Positions 11,301 through 22,537 are shown, counted from the stretch's first letter. The stretch: 64,000 nt of DNA from Chamaelirium japonicum (GCA_947650365.1 OX393553.1:39652449-39716448), one strand, 5' to 3'. Program-made: numbers and translations. Notes: generated by a model from the sequence alone, not told the origin.

Positions 11301-14300
11301 AAGAAAAAAATAGAGATAAGAGAGAAGCGTGAGAAAAGAGATAAGAGAAGAGAGAAGTAACAAGGCGACGTCGCAATGAGCGGCACGAGCCACGAGCACG
11401 AGGCGAGCGACACGAGTGACGTGCCAAGTGACCGTGTGATTGTGTGAGTCGTGTGACTTGTGAACTGTGACTTGTGAGTCTTGTCGCTCAGTTAGGTCTC
11501 TACAGTCCAATCATTCACCTCGGGGAGTGGTGATTCGACAATAGTTGACAAGTTCATCAAGATTCTTAATCATACACCTCGGGGAGTGGTGCTTGTGAAT
11601 CTTGATGAATGATGAATCCAATACTATAAAATATGAAGTCATAAGATAAGACTCATAAGTCATGACTCATAAGTCATAAGACTCATAAGTCATAACTCAT
11701 AAGTCATAAGTTCTAAGACTCCTAAGTTCCTAACTACTGAGGTCTGACTTCTGAGAGTCTAAGACTCATAAGTCATAACTTCATAAATCATTATTCATAT
11801 ATTATAAATTTATAACTCATAAGTCATATCATAATTCATAAATCATAAGTCATAAACTCATAAATAATAAGTTATAAGTGTTACAAGACTCATAAGTTCA
11901 TAACTCTAAAATCCTAATTCCTAAACCAAAGGGCCTAAACCCTAAAGCCATGGCCCCTAAATAGCCTTGATCCTGACCCTAAAATTTCTAAAAGGCTAAA
12001 AGTCTAAAACTAACCCTAGCAGCCTAGCCTAAGCCCTAACTCCTAAGTCCTAACTCCTAAGGTCCCTAAAGGGCCTAAAGGCCCTAAACTAGGGCCCTAA
12101 AGTAATCTAATATTTATTTTTTTATTTTTTATATTTATTTTCTAATTTTTTAGAATTTTTAAAGAATTTTTAATTTTTTTTTACAATTTAAAAAAATAAG
12201 AAAGGACTGGTACTGTTTCAACCGAAACTGGCCGGTTCGAACCGGTTCGACGCCGGCCGATACCGGTACCGGCATCCGAGTTTTAAACCTTGCTTATGAG
12301 TCTTATCTTATGACTTCAGACTTTAGAGTCTTGGATTCATCATTCATCAAGATTCACAAGCACCACTCCTCGAGGTGTATGATTAAGAATCTTGATGAAC
12401 TTGTCAACTATTGTCGAATCATCACTCCCCGAGGTGAATGATTGGATAGTAGAGACCTAACTGAGCCACAAGATTCACAAGTCACAGTTCACAAGTCACA
12501 CGACGCACACAATCACACGGTCACTTGGCTCGTCACTCGTGTCGCTCGCCTCGTGCCGCTCGTCGTGACGTCGCCTTGTTACCTGCTTGCCCGCTTGTGC
12601 CTCTCGTGCTTGTGGCTCGTGCCGCTCGTTGCGACGTCGCCTTATTACTTCTCTCTTCTCTCCTCTCTTTTCTCATGCTTCTCTCTTATCTTTTTTTTTT
12701 GTTCTCTTTCTTTCCTCTCTTCTCTCTTTTTTATTTCTCTCATCTTTTTTCTTGCAACTTTGTAAGTTTTGGAATGTGGAGACTCGAGAGTGGCGGAGTA
12801 GTGATACCGATGGTATTAGTGAATGGTGGTGAAATGGAATGGGTTTGGGGGGCTTATATAGCCTTCATATCCCCCCCTCCCACTTAATAAATAAAAGAGT
12901 TTGGAGGGACCAAAGCTAATAATGCCCCCCCTCCACATGCAATGGCTGGGAATGCATGTTCAGCCATGTGGAGGGAGGAATCCAAGGAAAAAAAAAACAA
13001 AAAAAAATCAACCAAAACCCACCCATCCCACTAATGTTGTCGGGTAGGGCCTGAACCGGCCGGTACTGGTTCGTATCGGCTGATATCTACCTGACTCGGC
13101 CGGTACGGTTTGGTACTGGCCGGTTCAATCTGGTTTCGATCCCGGATGTTTGAGTCGGCTCGGCCAGGCCAAAACCGGTACATACCGGTATCGGCCGAGA
13201 TTTAAAACCTTGCATCTATCATCCTAACGACTAAGTTAGGCATCAATACACACATTTAAATTGAGATATGCACCTGAACCCTATATGTCAACGTCGCCCA
13301 GTCGCGTCACAGCTTTCGCTCGGGTGAAGTAGACAGGCTTTGGCGAATCTCAAGAGGGCCCGCTCGATTGAAGTTGTCGAAGACTTCTTCTCTTTACATT
13401 CTAAAAAAAAGTTCAAAGCTCCAGAAATTGGGCAACATGGGACAGAGTTTCTAGTCCGTATATCCCTGAACTAGGTGGCAACTGCCGGTGTGCAGTTGTC
13501 ATTGGACCAATGAAGACTTTGAGGCGAACCTGCAGGGGGGTGGGGAGTCCCCTTGCTGTCCGAAAGCTGCAGAATTTCTTCATGAACGCACGTCATAGGA
13601 CATAATCCTTTTATCAAACATTGACTGCTCCTTGGTCTCTGACGCAAATTGAGGTGGTTAGCTGAAGTTCCACCCTTTCCATTGGTTGCCACCAAATTGG
13701 GCGGACCTCGAAGTTACTCTTGGTGGCACGATTGGTAACTCTGAGATTGTGCTTGACACTACTGTCACAGACTTCACGAGTTTACTTTCCTTCTCAAAGG
13801 AAAGTTTCTTCAGAGAGAGCAATCCCTTGGGCTATTTCTATTTGCTTCGGTGACTTCTCGGGGACCCTGTCCTATGATTAGAGTCTTAGCATCTATAATC
13901 ATCAATTTAGATGATATCTACCGCCTGTTGGATGGGGATCTTTCCCCACCATGGTCGGTATATACCTATGTATCCGACTGCAGGCATTTTCGTGAAATTT
14001 TCAAGTCCAGTCATTTTTATCTTGTGGTACCAATTTGCATCTCCTCTCTGGGGTTTTCTAAGATGTTTATGTGGAAGGTTTGTAATAATGAATTTCAGTG
14101 GCATGGTCTCGACATATGTGACCGAATATGCCAACATTTGTCAGCCGATATGACCAATAAATTGTAATAATTGTGCTGCGATGGACTTTTTGGTACATGA
14201 CCAAAATCTGCCAGTCATTTTGGTTGACAAATTGCAACAATATGGAGTTTTGGCCTTTGCTCCATCAGTACCTTGAAAAATCATGTTAGTGATCTTGGTT

Positions 14301-17300
14301 GAACATTTATCGGCATTTGATTCTATGTCATCAACTCAAATAGGTTTATTCGAGGTCTTTGCCTTGTGTAATTGATTCTCTTGCCCTGTTTTTCGAACAT
14401 TTGTCGGCATTTGATTCTATGTCATAAACACGAATAGGTTTGTTCGAGGCCTTTGCTTTCTGCCGTTGTTTCTCCTATACAACCTTTTGGAGCATTCAAA
14501 CTTTTCCGTTGTTTCTCCTATACAACCTTTTGGAGCATTCAAACTTTTCACCGTGAATGAGGGACTAGGTAATGTGCTCACACGATCCATAATAAAGTAT
14601 CTGACGATGGCAATTACATGAAAGAGCTTCTATGTCAACAATCTTCACCAAAGCGTTTTGACTAATCGTATGAAGCTTTGCTTCCATTTTGAAGAATGGT
14701 GGCCTGGAACTGTTGGTGAAGGAGGATATGTAAAGCCGAGTCAAAATGGATGGGATAAGGCTGGGTTTTCATGTTTGCCTACATTTCACCAAAAGACGCT
14801 TAATTTCGAAGCTGGCTCTATGACCCCCTTTTTAGTTTGTTCTAGAGTTCTCAATTGTTTTGGGCACATCTATTGTTTTCAGTTTGAAAATATGGTTGTA
14901 GTAGGCCAAAAACTGGCTGGTGGATGACCGTTCTAAGGTTGCAATTTGTGTTACTTGGGTGAAGCTCCTTGTGAAGATCTTTTTGTGTGTGATAGTTAGG
15001 TAACTTGTCTTGGTGGCCTCTGTGAACTCTCATCAATGAGCCTTCGTTATTGCTAAAGGGGCAATCCATCTCAAATATCATTATAGTTGCTTTCACCTTG
15101 ATAATCTTGGCTGTCCCTTATTTATTACTTTCCTAAGGGGATTTTTTTTTTGGGGGTGGGATAATTTTACTTTTTGGGGGCAATCCATCTGAAATGTCAT
15201 TATTGTTGCTTTCAGCTTTATAATCTTGGCTGTCCTTTATTAGTTTCCTAAGGGGATTTTTTTTAGGGGGGTAAGTTCACTTTTCCTAGTGTGAAGGCTA
15301 ATTTTCGTTGGGACTTGTTATTCTTCTCTTTATAGTTGTTTGCTAAATGCTATGTGAGGCTTATACTCAAAATTTAATATAGTATTGTTTTCATAATGTG
15401 GAATGGATCAACTTGTGATAAATTGTCGAAATTCTGGTTTCCTGCTATGCTGACCCATTGTTACAGAATCAGGGTCTCTGTAATATCCTTATACAAAAGG
15501 GCTATTACGGTAACAATAGATGTTATTATGCTAAAATTTGAAAAGGAATCATCATCAGCATCATCCAAGTCTCATCCCATGAAGATGGGGTCTACCAAAA
15601 GGAAGATGGACAAGGGCTATTTTGGTAACAATACCTGTTGTCAACCTGACATCAGCCCTCATCGTTGCCTAAAATTTGAAAAGGAGTGTGGCTGTGAATT
15701 GCCACACTTATGAATAGTTATGTAAGTGACTACTATAAAAAATAATAGTAAATTTGAAAATCCAGTAAATGCATCATATGTGTAGTGGCCGTTTTAATGG
15801 TGGAAGTAGCAAGTACATCTATAATGGCCGTCACAGATATTTATTATATAGAAATAACATAGTTGAAGGGACCAGGATATAATTACTGTTTGTTTTTTCA
15901 AAATATGCAGACTTTGTTTTTGACCAGTTTATCAGCTATCAAGTGATAATATTTTTATTAACTGCAAAATAGCGCCGGGTGGGGGGGTGGGGGGGGGTGG
16001 GGATGTATGTCTGACTCGTGACAGTCTACATACTAAGGTTTTCAAAACGAAGTGGAAAAGAATTCAGAGAGTCATGAATGTACAAAGTGTTGAGAAAGGA
16101 TTTGAGGAAGCCCTCAAACAGGAGGATTCTAGATAGGACATCTAAGTAGTGTTCCTGAAGTTGACTTAAAGGAAATAGGGATGCTGGTTATGCTTGAACG
16201 CTCTTGTGCCTAACCAATGAAGACAAGAAAGAAATACCAAAGAACTTCTTGAAATCAGGTGTTGGTAAAATGTAGAAGTTGCGTATTCTGTGCAGGAGGA
16301 ATAATGATTGACATCATGTAAGAACGAAAAATAGGATTTTGATGGTGCATCATTTTAGTGGGATGTCATCGAAAATTAGTTAATACTTGCTTTAGAAATT
16401 GTTAAATTATTAGCTGGTATGTAAGATTAACATCTAAGAACTAAGATGTCAAGTTTTTATAGCTGAAAAGTGCTCTTCCCCATGAGGGTTTTTGTTCTTT
16501 TCTGACTTATACATAATCCTTAAGGTAGCATGAGAGAACATTTGAGAGCACAAGCGAACTCAGTTGGATAATTGTGGGTGGGCCAAGAAAAAGGATGGAA
16601 GCGGTAAAATAACATTGATAGAAGTTGTTCGAAAATATACAGAAAAGCTTGCAATGGCAAGAGATAGCCGTGGACAGGAACAACCGCTGAAGAAGTATTC
16701 ATAGAACTGACTCTACGGATAGTGCATTATAGATGACTACCAAAGGAGGATAGGAGTTGATGGTCATGGAGTTGTATATAATGCGTCAAAGATACAAAAA
16801 AATCCTCGGGGTGGATTTTGGTTGAATTTGAACAAAAGTTACGCTTGAACAATCAGTTAATAACTGCACAGTTCATTGGGCGAATGTTGTCTCACGTTAT
16901 AATGTCTTCTTAGCTCTCTATCCTTTCATTCCATCCATCCTCCAACCTTGTCCATTTTGACTTGCTAGACGTGGGAAAATGCTCTCGAGTGTCTCTAAGT
17001 GACACATCACTTGATTCACTTACCCTTCGTATGTGCTTGGTTGTTGGGGTCTCCTATTAGTTTTTGGGTCGGAACCAAGCAAATGCATCATCCCACACTG
17101 TAATTTGCATAAGTAGTTTTCAAAATTTTGATTGTGCCAGAATTGTGCATTAATGTGCAAATGATGTGTTTTGTGATTAGTTTTAAACCCGCTACAGGTT
17201 GCTTGACATTTTTCTCCGCAGGCTTTTCTGAAGGAAGCTACTGCTATAGTTCCACTTGTTATATTTGATGATCCATTGGTGCCTCGTTTATCTACTGTTC

Positions 17301-19905
17301 ACCAGTTTGAATACTCATTTGTTTGGATCTCAGAATCTTTTAGAGAGGTATGCCTTGAAAGCATAAGCTTGTGTTTGTATTAAGATGGACAAAAGGGAAG
17401 TTTTGTGGTCATAATAAATGAGGCTTTGCATGCTACTTGCTTATTCAGTAAGAGCACTGTCTGGTCGAAAGATATGTCTCAGTGCCAATTATCTTTATAT
17501 TTGATAAAAGAATGTTTCCCTCTTTTTGACTTGTTGCTTGTCCTATCAGGCGCCAAAGGGAGGCGGAGTTAAAACTATTAGAAGAGGAAACTGCTAAGAG
17601 AGTTGAGGAAGCTATTAGGAAAAAAGTCGAGGAGACTCTAAATTCTGAGGAGGTCAAGCTGGAAATACAGCGGCGGATAGATGAAGGTCGAAAGAAGCTA
17701 TTTGATGAGGTTGCAGCTCAACTTGCAAAGGAAAAGGAATCAGCTCTTATTGAAGCTAGGAAGAAAGCAGTAAGTATCATATATGAAGATACGCTTTAAT
17801 CTTTACTACACCCTTCCTCAGGCTTTCAGTTTTTAAATTCTTTCTGTCAGCTTAATTCTTTGATTCATTTACGTGCTTTAGAATTATAGCTGGGTCTGCA
17901 ATGCAAATGTCAAACTCTATACAGTGTGCCGGTTCTCATTGCGGTCAGGTGGCTTTATAATTCTCGTGTAAATATGCTTATACTGTTAACTAAATCTTTT
18001 CTTTGACTGATATACTTAGTGATATTTGCTTAAGCTTAATAAGCATATATTTGTGCAGTATCCTGTGTTGGTAAAATATACCCAAATACTTCAAGGCTAT
18101 GTTCATTACATGGGAATTGGAATTTCCAGGAAATAGGCCAATTTCCATTTCTTTCCATAAAACTACAAGGTGCCTTGAGATTTGCAAATCTTTTCACATA
18201 GGGTTTTTATACCGGTACGGCGGTACATGCTTGCACCATGACGATCAAAGTTATCAAGTCGGAAGTCGGGAAAAAGCCGGCTAGTGTAGAAGTGGGGAAA
18301 ATTCGGCAAAATCAGAAAACTTGGGAAAAAGACAACTTATCTCAAAATTTTGATATAATGTTCCATATTTTTCATTTAACTTATCTCAAAATTTTGATAT
18401 AATGTTCCAACATATTTTTCAGTAGTATATGTCATTTAATATATAACAACTAAAATAAGCAAAACACTAAATACAAATAACCAATGCATAAATCAGAAAA
18501 GTTGGGAAAAAGATAACTTATCTCAAAATTTTGATATATATGTTATAACATATTTTTCAGTAGTATATGTCATTTAATATATAACAACTAAAATAAGCAA
18601 AACACCAAATACAAATAAGCAATGCATAAATCAGAAAAGTCGGGAAAAAGACGACAACTTATCCCAAAATTTTGATATATATGTTCCGACATATTTTTTA
18701 GTAGTATATGTCATTTAATATATTATAACTAAAAATAAGCAAAACATCAAATACAAAAAACCAATGCATACACATTAATAATAAGCAACTTAAGTTCTTA
18801 AGCAAGAAAAACTGTACAAATAAAGAATGCATTAAAAAGAACTAAAGAAGTAGAGGATCTAAAGACCACATTAATAACAAGAACTACGCATGTAAAACCA
18901 CATTAACACGGTGACAATAAATGCCTAAGCAAGTACAAGTAAAGAATGTATCAACATTAAATATAAACCAATAACATCACATTTACCATAAGCAAAGGAA
19001 AGCAAAAAGGACTTAATCAGCAAGCGACAAGTTGATTAAACATCATATCATGTCATCAACGGTAAGCAAAAAGAAAGGAAAATGGATCCAAATGTTGTTC
19101 CCCCCCCCCCCCCCCCTTTTCCTGTTTTTTTGATTTTCAAAAGAACATGATTAAGCCACAAACATCTCTTCTTCTTCTTTTTCCCGACTTGCCGTTTTAT
19201 TTAAAAAATTGTTTTATTCCGGTAGCAAATGTTTACGGATTCAGTTGCGTTTTATACACGTTTTTCAAAAAAACGGCTGACTTTAACACTTGTGAGAATG
19301 AGGGAGGTGCAGTGGGATTTACAACTCTTAGGCCTTTGGATGAGAAATGAAATCCCCCGAACAGTGGGCTTTCATTTCTCATGTAACAAGCAAACATTCA
19401 GCTCTGTGTTATGGAAAGAACATGGAAATGTTCCCATTTCCTTGGAATTCTAATTCCCATGAAAAGAACTCGGCCTTATAGGCTTTGTTATCTCATGAAT
19501 TGGATAGAATAAGGGGCTAATAACTTTGTTCAAGTTCTCCTAGAAAACAAGAGCTTGATAGCCCTTGGAGAAATGTTGTTTCATTGTCCTAATCCTCGTT
19601 ATCTGGCTGTTGGGTGTGTTTTGAAATTCGAATTGCAGGAGCAAGAACGAAGAGAGAGGGAGGAGTTGGACAAGATGCTCGAGGAGAACCGTAGGAGGGT
19701 GGAGGAGGCTCAGCGGAGAGAAGCTCTGGAGCAGCAGCAGAAAGAGCTGGAGCGGTATCAGGAGCTGGAGCGTCTCCAAAGACAAAAGGAGGAGGCGTTG
19801 CGAAGAAAGAAGATGGAAGAGGAGGAGGAGAGGGCGAATCAGATGAAGCTGTTGGGTAAGAATAAATCTCGACCGAAGCTGTCATTCGCGGTCGGTTCCA
19901 AGTAA
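3807..19905 (+). CDS. ARGLU1: ARGLU1-like arginine/glutamate-rich splicing-associated protein (At1g10890 type)
   Basis: There are four coding exons: 3807-3931, 6620-6838, 17550-17769 and 19639-19905. All introns are GT-AG, and the joined frame is open for 276 residues. Residues 1 to about 90 are RS-rich (MPRTVSRSPSYRRRRSPSPV, later repeated SRSP units). A long charged coiled coil follows (SLERKNAIEKLRKEEEEKKR, then LLEEETAKRVEEAIRKKVEE, then ELDKMLEENRRRVEEAQRRE). The tail is the conserved MKLLGKNKSRPKLSFAVGSK. Length, RS head and Glu/Arg coiled coil match human ARGLU1 (about 273 aa) and plant At1g10890-like proteins. By family knowledge it is nuclear and linked to pre-mRNA splicing and Mediator. 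Residues 83-110 and the C-terminus are the strongest family signatures. The coding exons look intact. The unusual feature is the 10.7 kb intron 2 packed with transposons. The start follows the family N-terminus. Confidence 0.9.
4431..4594. repeat. Near-perfect hairpin (about 67-68 nt arms) in ARGLU1 intron 1
   Basis: The left arm, from 4431 to about 4500, begins AATGAAAAGAACATATCTTT. The right arm, about 4527-4594, is its reverse complement with only about three or four mismatches. The loop is about 26 nt. The sense transcript of the host intron would fold into one long stem. The arms share no recognisable transposon termini. It could be a small foldback MITE, a young MIRNA-like or siRNA hairpin, or a recent inverted duplication. 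Confidence 0.75.
4595..6619 (+). other. Remainder of ARGLU1 intron 1
   Basis: This is AT-rich intron sequence with no supportable gene. The acceptor at its end is a long T run followed by CACCAG. Before the hairpin, 4265-4400 resembles other short repeats in the window (a GTGAATCGCA...GGCAAAG block similar to one near 38.9 kb). Confidence 0.5.
7790..7815 (-). mobile_element. Helitron-type 3' terminus, other boundary not found
   Basis: On the minus strand the sequence forms a stem from CCCGG and CCGGG around TATCG, followed by GGTAAACG and then CTAG, with T as the next base. That is the layout of a Helitron 3' end, from a family different from the 20-25 kb array. I could not identify its 5' TC end. 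A weaker CTAG with an adjacent GCACGTGC palindrome lies at about 7174-7193. Confidence 0.35.
8321..8368. repeat. (CT)n microsatellite
   Basis: An uninterrupted run of about 24 CT dinucleotides lies in intron 2 of the ARGLU1 gene. It creates long low-complexity Ser-Leu frames on the plus strand, which are not genes. Confidence 0.95.
9669..9797. repeat. 43 bp tandem repeat, three copies
   Basis: Units start at 9669, 9712 and 9755, each beginning CATCTATTTTTCTAGGACTG. The units are nearly identical, with the third most diverged. They lie within ARGLU1 intron 2. Confidence 0.85.
10212..13212 (-). mobile_element. hAT-like DNA transposon (outer copy), split by a second copy
   Basis: The element is flanked by a perfect 8 bp target duplication, CATCTATC, at 10204-10211 and 13213-13220. 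The ends are inverted: the left starts CAAGATTTAAAACTCGG and the right, read inward, starts CAAGGTTTTAAATCTCGG. Removing the inner insertion and one of its duplications leaves about 1.5 kb (10212-10812 plus 12301-13212). An 8 bp duplication and CA-starting inverted ends are hallmarks of the hAT superfamily. Subterminal zones are full of CCGGTACCGG and ATCGGCCGG motifs, as expected of transposase-binding repeats. I see no transposase domain, so it is probably non-autonomous. The orientation label is relative to the inner copy. Confidence 0.8.
10813..12292 (+). mobile_element. hAT-like DNA transposon (inner copy) nested in its own family member
   Basis: This is a 1480 bp copy flanked by a perfect 8 bp duplication CTTATGAG (10805-10812 and 12293-12300). 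The left end is CAGGGTTTCAAATCTCGG and the right end, inward, is CAAGGTTTTAAAACTCGG. It is the reverse complement of the outer copy: 10813 to about 11650 matches about 12310-13212, and about 11660-12292 matches 10212-10800. The duplication falls inside a run of TTATGAGTC repeats of the outer copy. A purine-rich block at 11260-11360 and the CGGGGAGTGGTG repeats near 11520 and 11580 are internal features. No transposase frame is apparent. Confidence 0.8.
14463..14548. repeat. 43 bp perfect tandem duplication
   Basis: CCGTTGTTTCTCCTATACAA and the bases to the next unit are repeated once without change, with starts at 14463 and 14506. Just upstream, GGCATTTGATTCTATGTCAT is repeated at about 14313 and 14408. 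Confidence 0.9.
15056..15275. repeat. Direct duplication of about 105-110 bp
   Basis: The block GGGGCAATCCATCTCAAATA through CCTAAGGGGATTTTTTTT recurs after about 120 bp with some ten differences and a small deletion. Both copies end in a T/G-rich run. Confidence 0.75.
18093..19477. mobile_element. Candidate 1.4 kb DNA transposon with about 75 bp inverted ends
   Basis: The left end (AAGGCTATGTTCATTACATG, then GGAATTGGAATTTCC, then AATTTCCATTTCTTTCCATA) is matched in reverse complement by 19405-19477, with about 15-20% differences. The interior contains a tandem repeat of about 140 bp. There is no transposase frame. Target duplication is not clear (CAA against TTA next to the GGC termini), so the superfamily is unassigned. 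The GGC(C/T)-type ends would suit PIF/Harbinger. It lies in ARGLU1 intron 3. Confidence 0.55.
18311..18770. repeat. Tandem repeat of about 138-142 bp, about three units plus a partial one
   Basis: The marker ACTTATCTCAAAATTTTGAT begins at about 18335, 18379, 18516 and 18658. The first interval is a short partial unit and the others are about 137-142 bp. Each unit includes ATCAGAAAAGT-GGGAAAAAGA and TCAGTAGTATATGTCATTTA. It is internal to the 18093-19477 inverted-end element. Confidence 0.8.
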
Positions 19906-20562
19906 TGAACTTTGCCAAATTGGTTTGGCAATCATTATATATGTCCTTAGACAATGACGACAGTTGTGTCATTTGTCGATGGCTGTCCGGTCCCTACTAA
20001 GCTTGGTGCTGAGTCATGGGAATGCTCTAATTCTTGTTGCCCTTACATTTTATCATTGTCGAAAAGGGTCTTCTTGATCCCTTAGAATCTGTGGAAGAAA
20101 TGTTGACCACTGCTGTAAAATTTATTTATCTTTGGTCTTTCTTTTTTATTCTGTGTGTTACTGTTTATGCAATGTTTCTTCACAGAGGGGCATGCATGGT
20201 GCGAGAACCGCAACTGGGCTTTCGATAGGGCTTCAGCAAAGTTACTGATCTTTGGTCTTATGCTACGCGTACATAATTACTTCTGGTCTGGCCTTTATCG
20301 AAGATTTAGAATTTGCTGTTTTTTGACGAGGATGATCAGGTGGTCACCATCGTGACCGTCAATCACAACCATCAATCAATGATGATCAGGCGCAAACATG
20401 TGCTTTGGATCTTAGATCAGAGTGTTATCTTGAGTTGGATTTCACATTACTTCACCATTGAATAGAGTTGAAGGTATCTGTCAGGTCCAAAACAAGAGAT
20501 CAGTTTTAGCCAAAGGACAGAGGATAAAATATCCTGCATTGTGCTTCAAATTTTCATTTCAA
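19906..20562 (+). other. 3' UTR and downstream flank of the ARGLU1-like gene
   Basis: The TAA at 19903-19905 is followed by T-rich sequence suited to a 3' UTR. No clear polyadenylation signal stands out. The stretch at about 20460-20562 belongs to an older repeat that recurs near 24.93-25.10 kb (see the Helitron empty-site finding). Confidence 0.45.
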
Positions 20563-20867
20563 CTAGTAAGAAACCCGGGCAATGCCTGAATGTTCTTGAT
20601 GCATGCTATTTGGTAAAGACGACATCGCAACTGTTCGAAGAAGTGTGAAATATGAAGTGAGTGTGATTCACTTGTTAGAGAGAGAGAGAGATTAACATCG
20701 AATGACCATTAAATGCCATTGAATGAAAATTTATTCTTTATGATAGATTTTTAAATGGATTTAAAAGAAAGTCACGTTCACACACGGAAGAAAAATTCTT
20801 GCTCTTTAAAAGACGTCCACGTGTCACAACACGGAAGAGAGGCTTCCATTTTAGTATGTAGTATAGA
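20563..20867 (-). mobile_element. Non-autonomous Helitron, copy H1 (complete ends)
   Basis: On the minus strand it begins TCTATACTACATACTAAAAT and ends with a GC hairpin (GGCATTGCCCGGG), TTTCTTA and CTAG. It is inserted exactly between A (20562) and T (20868), the Helitron target rule. It is 305 bp long with no coding capacity. The interior carries GAGAGAGA and the conserved GACGTCCACGTGTCACAACA. Confidence 0.8.
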
Positions 20868-21124
20868 TGCCACTATGTTCTAACTAAACCGAAGCCAACC
20901 CTAGACCTAATCCGAATCGGCGACGGTGAGCAGCTACGACTTGCACCGTTAGTAGGGGCGGAAGGCGGTCCCGTCATGCCTGCATCAAGGCCCTCAAGGG
21001 TTGAATGATATTGCCCTTCGGAGGTGTATGAATTGGAGGGTTGTGAACGAGTCGTCATACACTGGAGGGTTGTGAACGAGTCGTCCCACGATATCAGCAT
21101 ATAGGTCTGGTGCACTGAATGTTT

Positions 21125-21380
21125 CTTCTAGCTAAGGCCCAAGAGTCACCGCACAGGAGCACGGATACATAGCCATATGGGGAAAGGCCCGCATAGCCCC
21201 ATGAAGTCGCTGCACGAATGAGCGAGGAGGCGCCACACCGAGCACCGGCCCAAAAGGGCCCACCCGGCCCTAGGAAATCGCCGCACAACGAGCGGGAGCG
21301 CTACAACAAGCAGAGAATGGGTATCGAACCCAGAATAGTACTCGGTACCACTACCAACTGCCCAAAGCAGCGGAGAATCT
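21125..21380 (-). mobile_element. tRNA-derived SINE-like element
   Basis: Read on the minus strand, the 5' part contains an A-box-like AGTTGGTAGTGGTACCGAG (complement of 21342-21360) and, about 30 nt on, a perfect B box GGTTCGATACCC (complement of 21319-21330). This is the internal RNA polymerase III promoter layout of plant SINEs. A GC-rich body of about 180 bp follows (GGGCCGGGTGGGCCCTTTTG). The 3' end lies in GAAGAAAC without a long A tail, so it is approximate. No target duplication was confirmed. Confidence 0.5.
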
Positions 21381-21635
21381 TTGATACTTGAAAACGCTAA
21401 ACTTGATCTCAAGGCAGCTTTATCAAGGGTAACCCAAAGAGAATTTCTTTGCGAGGGAGAATATTGTAAAGAGAGCCAGCAATAAAGTAAAATGAGGAGA
21501 TACTTGATATTCACATAGGTTTGTTTAAAACAAACGAAGGGATAAGAATTGAACTAAAGATAGGCATCTTTACTTAGGCTGGGGGAAGTGGTTAGAGAGA
21601 GAATATATCGTGCAGAGAGATCATTATAGAGAGAA

Positions 21636-21748
21636 CTAGTAATAAACCCGGGCAATGTCCGAATGTGCTTGATGCACGCCATTTGACAAAGACGACATCG
21701 CAACTGTTCGAAGAAATGTGAAATCTGAAGTAAGTGTGATTCACTTGT

Positions 21749-21791
<43 letters not shown>

Positions 21792-21927
21792 ACATCAAAT
21801 CAAATGACCATTAATTAATGCCATTGAATAAAAATTTATCATCTTTATGATAGATTTTTAAATGGATTTAAAAGAGAACCACATTCACACACGGAAGAAG
21901 AATCTAGTTCTTTAAAAGACGTCCGTG
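21636..21927 (-). mobile_element. Helitron copy H2 (5' end lost)
   Basis: The 3' end is present as CTAG at 21636-21639 after base A, with the hairpin GACATTGCCCGGG on the minus strand. It carries a (GA) run of about 36 bp. Similarity to the family stops at about 21927 inside the GACGTCC block, so the TC terminus is missing. The following 21928-22205 is unrelated sequence. Confidence 0.7.
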
Positions 21928-22205
21928 CTTCTTGTTATTAGTTTGAGTTTTAACTTATTCATCTTGGTAGTCCTTACTATCTGGATCTTAGGGTGACTGA
22001 CGAAATCGAATTCCGAGGTCAGAGGATCAAGTAATGGTTGAAAGATTGATCAATTAAAATCATTTTACCCTATAATGATATTTTGGTCATTTCTAAAGGG
22101 ATTCATCTTTTTATATGTGGTGGGTTTTTCTGTTTTAAGTCAGTGACTACAAATGGAAGTCGATTTCGAGTTTGTTTGCTCTGGATATGGCCAAAACGAC
22201 CGAAT

Positions 22206-22308
22206 ATGGCAATGCCTGAATCTGCTTGATGCATACCATTTGGCAAAGACGACATCGTAACTGTTCAAAGAAGTGTGAAATCTGAAGAGTGTAATTCACT
22301 TGTTAGAT

Positions 22309-22372
<64 letters not shown>

Positions 22373-22537
22373 ACATCAAATTACCATTACGTACCATTGA
22401 ATGAAAATTTATCATCTTTACGGTAGATTTTTAAATGGATTTAAAAAAGAGCCTCGTTCACACACGAAAAAAGAATCTAGCTCTTTAAAAGACGTCCACG
22501 TGTCACAACACGGGAGAGGCTTCCATTTTAGTATATA
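22206..22537 (-). mobile_element. Helitron copy H3 (ends incomplete)
   Basis: Family similarity starts within GGCAATGCCTGAATCTGCTT, without the CTAG, and runs to TTTTAGTATATA, where copy H4 begins. A GA-rich run of about 60 bp sits at 22310-22369. The abrupt change at 22537/22538 suggests H4 inserted at, or recombined with, the 5' end of H3. Confidence 0.65.

Larger units (their letters stand above)
13221..17549 (+). other. Distal part of ARGLU1 intron 2
   Basis: There are 4.3 kb with no gene that I can support. The stretch holds local duplications at 14302-14455, 14463-14548 and 15056-15275, and a G-rich run near 15975-16000. Open frames are 60-105 residues with no recognisable domain. The intron ends with a pyrimidine-poor CTATCAG acceptor. 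Confidence 0.5.

Noticed and set aside
11049-12887. Open frames of 80-120 residues inside the hAT-like nest
   Set aside because: They come in mirrored pairs from the inverted copies and from purine-rich tracts; no transposase motif was found.
19540-19972. Minus-strand frames of 81 and 127 residues over ARGLU1 exon 4
   Set aside because: They are shadows of the Glu/Arg-rich coiled-coil exon.
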